Source of the DNA: Exiguobacterium aurantiacum
GTDB lineage: Bacteria; Bacillota; Bacilli; Exiguobacteriales; Exiguobacteriaceae
Assembly: GCF_024362205.1 (NCBI RefSeq)
Contig: NZ_CP101462.1
Span: 1,888,501-1,952,500 of the forward strand
Reading direction: 5' to 3'
Length of the DNA stretch: 64,000 nt
The notes under the pieces were generated by a model. It searched no databases. It saw only the letters and a list, made by a program, of their open reading frames with translations, and was not told where the DNA came from. The position numbers were made by a program, and so were the translations under genes. This document shows positions 60,571 through 64,000 of the stretch, piece by piece (within the stretch, counting starts at the first letter, position 1; each line of letters begins with the position of its first letter).

Positions 60571-61824
60571 TTATAAATCGCGCGTCAGACAAATCCGGTC
60601 ACGCAAGGCGAGCCCGTCTTCCTCGATTGGCGGATATCCGTGGTCCGGGAAGTAGTCGCGCTCGACCGATTCAAAACGAAAGCCGGCTTGTTGATAAAAG
60701 CGCAACTGGACGATGCTCGAGTTGCCCGTACAGACGAGCATATGCTTCGCCCCGCTTTGCTCGGCCCGACGAATCGCGTCTTGGAGCAGGCGTTGCCCAA
60801 TCGTCTGGTTTTGCCGATCCGGTTTGACGGCGATATTGACGAGCTCGAGCAGTTCCTCACTACGCCGCACCAACATGTATGCACCGACAAGTTCCCCGCC
60901 GAGCGTCGCTTCATACGTCTCGCCCGCAACGTATTGTTCACGCACCATCGCCTCATTCGGGTTGGCGAGGACGAGCAAATCACGGACGCGGTCGTAGGAG
61001 GCGTTGACTTCAATTTGAAGATCTGGTCTCACTTCCGGGGTCACCCCTTTGGCGATGACGTAGTGTTTGACGACATCTTTGACGAACGTCTCGCTCCCGG
61101 CAAGGACCGACGTCTTCCCGTCATAGCGCACCGGTTCCCCATAAATCGAGACGACGCGGCCCCCGACCTCCTCGACGAGCAGTTTCCCGGCGGCGTAGTC
61201 CCATGGCATATTGCGCATCGTGATATAGCCGTCGACCCGTCCCGCTGCGAGCCAGGCGAGTTCGAGCGAAGCGGCCCCGTGCGCTCGCGTGCCGACCGAG
61301 TCGCGCACGATCGGCGCGAGCACTTCCGGTGCGATCTGCTGGTTCGGTGTCACCCATGTCGCATTCATACTAAGGAAGGCATCGCGGACATGATGTTCCT
61401 GAATCGGCGGGAGCTTCCGCCCGTTCAGCGTCGTGCCGACACCACGGCGCGCCACGAACAGCTCATCTGCCATCACGTCATAGACGAAGCCGTACTCGAC
61501 GGCTCCATCGATCATGACGGCCACCGAGATGGCGAACATTCGTTTTTGGTGGATGAAGTTCAACGTTCCATCGATCGGGTCGACGAACCAGACCGTTCCG
61601 GACAGGTCGTCCGGGCTTGTGGAGATGCCCTCTTCCCCGATGATGTGATGCTCGGGGTACGTCTCACGGATGCGGTCGACAATCAACTGTTCGACGGCCC
61701 GGTCGATTTCCGTGACCAAATCCCCTTTCCCCGTCTTTCGTTCGATGCGATAGCTCTCATCGATTTGCTGTCGAATATATTCCCCTGCTTGTTTAATCAA
61801 GTCAATCGCGAACCATTCCAACAT
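60571..61824 (-). CDS. Inositol monophosphatase-family phosphatase fused to a GNAT acetyltransferase
   Basis: The 417-residue protein has two enzyme domains. Residues 1-260 are an inositol-monophosphatase-type phosphatase with all metal sites: GEEG (63-66), DPIDGTLNF (82-90) and WDYAAG (208-213). Residues 268-417 are a GNAT N-acetyltransferase resembling YvbK (LELVNIAVKPD, CTGNSSIVQLRFYQQAGFR). In the acetyl-CoA loop the usual first glycine is a threonine (QNQTIGQ, 338-344). The ATG at 61824 has AGAGGTG upstream. The phosphatase matches yktC by position; stand-alone yktC products are about 265 residues. Substrates are unknown; such phosphatases can act on inositol phosphate, NADP or PAP. Confidence 0.88.
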   Translation of the reverse strand: MLEWFAIDLIKQAGEYIRQQIDESYRIERKTGKGDLVTEIDRAVEQLIVDRIRETYPEHHIIGEEGISTSPDDLSGTVWFVDPIDGTLNFIHQKRMFAISVAVMIDGAVEYGFVYDVMADELFVARRGVGTTLNGRKLPPIQEHHVRDAFLSMNATWVTPNQQIAPEVLAPIVRDSVGTRAHGAASLELAWLAAGRVDGYITMRNMPWDYAAGKLLVEEVGGRVVSIYGEPVRYDGKTSVLAGSETFVKDVVKHYVIAKGVTPEVRPDLQIEVNASYDRVRDLLVLANPNEAMVREQYVAGETYEATLGGELVGAYMLVRRSEELLELVNIAVKPDRQNQTIGQRLLQDAIRRAEQSGAKHMLVCTGNSSIVQLRFYQQAGFRFESVERDYFPDHGYPPIEEDGLALRDRICLTRDL

Positions 61825-61852
61825 GTTTATCACCTCTAATATGTATTGTACC

Positions 61853-61887
61853 AAACAAAAACCAGTATCCGCATGGAATACTGGTTG
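61853..61887 (-). terminator. Terminator of the small gene 61904-62092
   Basis: Arms aaccagtat and atactggtt around ccgcatgga, followed by TTTTGTTTG on the minus strand. Confidence 0.88.
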
Positions 61888-61903
61888 AATGAGTGGTTGT
61901 GGG

Positions 61904-62092
61904 TCAGGCTTCGAGACGCAAAAGTTCTTGGCGATATTTCTCTAACCGATGCTTGCTAGCCTGGACAGTGGCATCGTCTTGTGACGCCATTGCATCGAAG
62001 AGAGTTGCCAATTCGTAATCAATCTCTAAGCGCAGCACCGGAATCCGTTTTTCTGCGTCTTTTCTTTTGAATGCCTCGATCACTTGTTTCAT
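61904..62092 (-). CDS. Small helical protein (possible YkzI counterpart)
   Basis: A 62-residue, highly charged helical protein (MKQVIEAFKRKDAEKRIPVL, then IDYELATLFDAMAS and a coiled-coil end). I do not recognise a family from sequence alone; its position between yktA and the yktC-like gene matches ykzI of Bacillus. GGAG stands 11 nt before the ATG; a GTG at 62104 is less likely. It ends at a strong terminator. Confidence 0.62.
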   Translation of the reverse strand: MKQVIEAFKRKDAEKRIPVLRLEIDYELATLFDAMASQDDATVQASKHRLEKYRQELLRLEA

Positions 62093-62290
62093 GAGATGCC
62101 ACACTCCTTTAGTTGGGCTACAAGTTACGGTTTAGTGAGTTGAATTGAGTATATCAGATGAGATTCAAAAAGGAAAGAGAATTGTCTGACTATTTTGAAT
62201 TTTTTATCTTAGTGAGTATATTCCCATTTCAACTGACGCTAAACCTGAATTAACTGTTAATGATATGTACCCTATTTATAAGAGAACTAA

Positions 62291-62331
62291 CAAAAAAAGC
62301 ATGAGAAAACTGTTCCGTTCTCCCATGCTTT
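62291..62331 (-). terminator. Terminator of yktA
   Basis: Arms aagcatgagaaaac and gttctcccatgctt (with G-U pairs), followed by TTTTTTTG on the minus strand. Confidence 0.88.
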
Positions 62332-62338
62332 CCAGCAG

Positions 62339-62605
62339 TTACAATTTTATAATCTTTGCATTTGATTTTAGGGCCGCTTGGACCGTACGATAGGTAGAGT
62401 ATCCGGTCTGTTCGTCGTGCACGGCGCTCAGTTGTTTTTCTTCTGATTTCGATGTCACGATTTGTTTGAACGACCGATACGCATCCAAAAACGTTTCGCG
62501 GTCGACACCGCCTTCATTGGCAAGGGCGACTTGATTGTAGAACTCGACGACTTCTATGAGCTCATCCGTCGTCCAGTCCGGATTAATCGGATAGTTGATT
62601 TGCAT
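62339..62605 (-). CDS. yktA: UPF0223 family protein YktA
   Basis: An 88-residue protein matching the UPF0223 family of Bacillales: INYPINPDWTTDELIEVVEFYNQV near the start, FLDAYRSFKQIVTSKSEEKQL in the centre. It is a small helical protein of unknown function. GAGGTG precedes the ATG at 62605. It is divergent from speA as in Bacillus. The next gene of that order, yktB, is not present here. Confidence 0.88.
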   Translation of the reverse strand: MQINYPINPDWTTDELIEVVEFYNQVALANEGGVDRETFLDAYRSFKQIVTSKSEEKQLSAVHDEQTGYSTYRTVQAALKSNAKIIKL

Positions 62606-62624
62606 ATTCTTCACCTCGACAACC

Positions 62625-62652
62625 ATTGTATCAACAAAAAAAACTATTGCAA
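62625..62652 (-). promoter_or_regulatory. Promoter of yktA
   Basis: On the minus strand TTGCAA (62647-62652), a 16 nt spacer and TACAAT (62625-62630). The -35 hexamer is the same base pairs as that of the speA promoter. The leader to the ATG would be only about 13 nt. Confidence 0.6.
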
Positions 62653-62675
62653 GTTGGGATAGAAATCACTATAGT
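62647..62675 (+). promoter_or_regulatory. Promoter of speA
   Basis: TTGCAA (62647-62652), a 17 nt spacer and TATAGT (62670-62675) form a good sigma-A promoter. About 95 nt of leader with no clear fold precede the start codon. Confidence 0.7.
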
Positions 62676-62777
62676 TTTTTTGTTGCATTGTTTTTTAAAA
62701 CGAAACGTCTAAAATGACATGAGATTGAACCTAAACCGACAACCCATATACACACTGCTATCAAGGAGGACTTACTA

Positions 62778-64000
62778 TTGAAACTTAAAGGTGCTACACA
62801 GCTCGAGACACCGCTCTTTGACACGTTGCTCACGCACGTGGACACGAATCCGATCGCATTCCACATCCCAGGCCATAAAGGCGGGAAAGGAATGGACCCT
62901 GAGTTCCGCGACTTCATCGGCGAGAACGCTTTGAAGATCGACCTGATCAACATCGCCCCGCTCGATGACCTTCATCATCCGAAAGCGGCGATTGCCGAGG
63001 CCGAGCGCCTCGCAGCCGAAGCGTTCCGTGCCGACGAGACGTTCTTCTCAGTTCAAGGGACATCAAGCGCCATCATGGCAATGATCATGGGCGTCGTCGG
63101 ACCGAACGAGAAGATCATTGTGCCGCGCAACGTCCATAAATCTGTTATGTCCGCGCTCGTCTTGACCGGGGCCCACCCTGTCTTCATTCACCCTGAATAT
63201 GATGAGACGTACGGGATCGCCCACGGAATCACGGCAAGCGCCGTCGAACGCGCCCTCGAGATGCACCCTGACACGAAAGCGGTCCTCGTCATCAATCCGA
63301 CGTACTTCGGGATCGCCGGTGATTTAGAACGGATCGTCGCTGTCGCCCACGCCCAGGACGTACCGGTCCTCGTTGATGAGGCACATGGTGTCCATTTGCC
63401 GTTCCACGACGAACTCCCGCTCTCGGCAATGCAAGCCGGCGCGGACGTCGCGGCGACGAGCGTCCACAAGCTTGGCGGTTCGATGACGGGAAGTTCGATT
63501 TTGAACGTCCGTCGCGGACTCGTCTCACCGGAACGGATTCACGCGATGCTCTCGATGATCACGACGACATCGACATCATACCTCCTCCTCGCGTCGCTCG
63601 ATGCGGCCCGTCGCCAATTGGCGACGAAAGGGGAAGCGATGAACGAACGTGCCCTCACGCTCGCCCGTACGGCTCGTACGGCCATCAATAACATGCCGCA
63701 CTTGTCGGTCTACGGTCACGCCGAACTTCATTCAGAGTCCACGTACGCACTCGACGAGACGAAAATTCTCGTCTCGGTCCGCGAGCTCGGGATCACCGGT
63801 TTCGAAGTCGAGAAATATTTGCGTGAGACGCACCGCATCGAAGTCGAGATGTCGGATTTGTTGAACGTCTTGTTCATCGTGACGAGCGCCGACGATGAGT
63901 CGACGATTCAAGCGTTGATTGACGGGATGCGTGACGTTGTATCGGTCTACGACCAATCTGGAAACGATTCGCTATCGATCATGCTCCCAGAGATTCCACC
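62778..64000 (+). CDS. speA: Arginine decarboxylase / Orn-Lys-Arg decarboxylase family (partial)
   Basis: A PLP enzyme of the Orn/Lys/Arg decarboxylase major class; SpeA makes agmatine for polyamine synthesis. 407 codons are visible, and the 3' part is cut by the window edge. Motifs are FHIPGHKGG (28-36), the PLP-stacking VDEAHGVH (199-206) and the Schiff-base lysine in TSVHKLGGS (Lys231). The start is TTG at 62778 with AAGGAGG upstream. Arginine is the likely substrate by gene order (speA-yktA), but lysine cannot be excluded. Confidence 0.9.
   Translation, partial: MKLKGATQLETPLFDTLLTHVDTNPIAFHIPGHKGGKGMDPEFRDFIGENALKIDLINIAPLDDLHHPKAAIAEAERLAAEAFRADETFFSVQGTSSAIMAMIMGVVGPNEKIIVPRNVHKSVMSALVLTGAHPVFIHPEYDETYGIAHGITASAVERALEMHPDTKAVLVINPTYFGIAGDLERIVAVAHAQDVPVLVDEAHGVHLPFHDELPLSAMQAGADVAATSVHKLGGSMTGSSILNVRRGLVSPERIHAMLSMITTTSTSYLLLASLDAARRQLATKGEAMNERALTLARTARTAINNMPHLSVYGHAELHSESTYALDETKILVSVRELGITGFEVEKYLRETHRIEVEMSDLLNVLFIVTSADDESTIQALIDGMRDVVSVYDQSGNDSLSIMLPEIP

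Noticed and set aside
60640-61839. A 399-codon open frame on the plus strand opposite the IMPase-GNAT gene
   Set aside because: It is antisense to a gene with clear enzyme motifs, has low-complexity Asp/Arg-rich sequence and no ribosome binding site. Codon bias of GC-rich genes produces such mirror frames throughout the window.

Overview
The window is a continuous piece of a core chromosome from a Bacillota bacterium of the Bacillales. Gene content and order follow the Bacillus subtilis segments speA-yktA-yktC-ylaF-typA-ylaH-ylaI-ylaK-ylaL-ylaN-ftsW-pyc-cta-ylbF-ylbG-rsmD-coaD-ylbL-ylbM-ylbN-rpmF-panE-bshC, then the dcw (division and cell wall) cluster, divIVA, ileS, lspA, rluD and the pyr operon. 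Here this order is read mainly from the minus strand. The sporulation genes expected in such a segment (spoVE, spoIIGA-sigE-sigG) are missing. Together with the fairly high GC this suggests a non-sporulating genus such as Exiguobacterium. The genus is an inference from gene order and protein character, not from a database search.

Positions 1-9000 hold the pyrimidine operon in transcription order pyrR-uraA-pyrB-pyrC-carA-carB-pyrK (minus strand, pyrK cut by the window edge). It has a sigma-A type promoter inside the end of rluD and three PyrR binding hairpins. Two of these precede terminators; the third lies on the ribosome binding site of uraA. Positions 9000-28750 hold rluD, lspA, ileS with an isoleucine T-box leader, divIVA, the ylm/sepF genes, ftsZ, ftsA, divIB, murG, murD, mraY, murF, pbpB, ftsL and rsmH. 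mraZ, murB and an ftsW/spoVE gene are absent from this cluster.

Positions 28900-38000 hold bshC (bacillithiol), panE (pantothenate), rpmF with its yceD partner, tmcAL (tRNA acetylation), a Lon-like PDZ protease, coaD, rsmD, ylbG, ylbF/ricF, an ATP-grasp ligase of unknown substrate and a yugN-like gene. Positions 38000-47200 hold an isochorismatase-like hydrolase and a complete caa3 oxidase module: structural genes ctaC-D-E-F, assembly factors ctaG, ctaM-like and sco1, and heme A synthesis genes ctaB and ctaA. ctaB and ctaA are divergent across a 331 bp control region that carries a perfect CRP/FNR-type palindrome. Positions 47200-64000 hold a DNA photolyase, pyruvate carboxylase, ftsW, small conserved yla genes, an MFS exporter, phoH-like ylaK, typA, an inositol-monophosphatase-GNAT fusion and the start of speA (cut by the window edge).

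I see no prophage, insertion sequence, CRISPR array, rRNA, tRNA or defence island. The window is mostly ordinary housekeeping DNA. The points most worth a second look are the IMPase-GNAT fusion, the TGTGA-N6-TCACA site over the ctaA promoter, the PyrR hairpin on the uraA ribosome binding site, the missing mraZ, the palindromic -35 shared by speA and yktA, and two conserved-looking genes of unknown role (the ATP-grasp gene and a 90-residue gene next to sco1).
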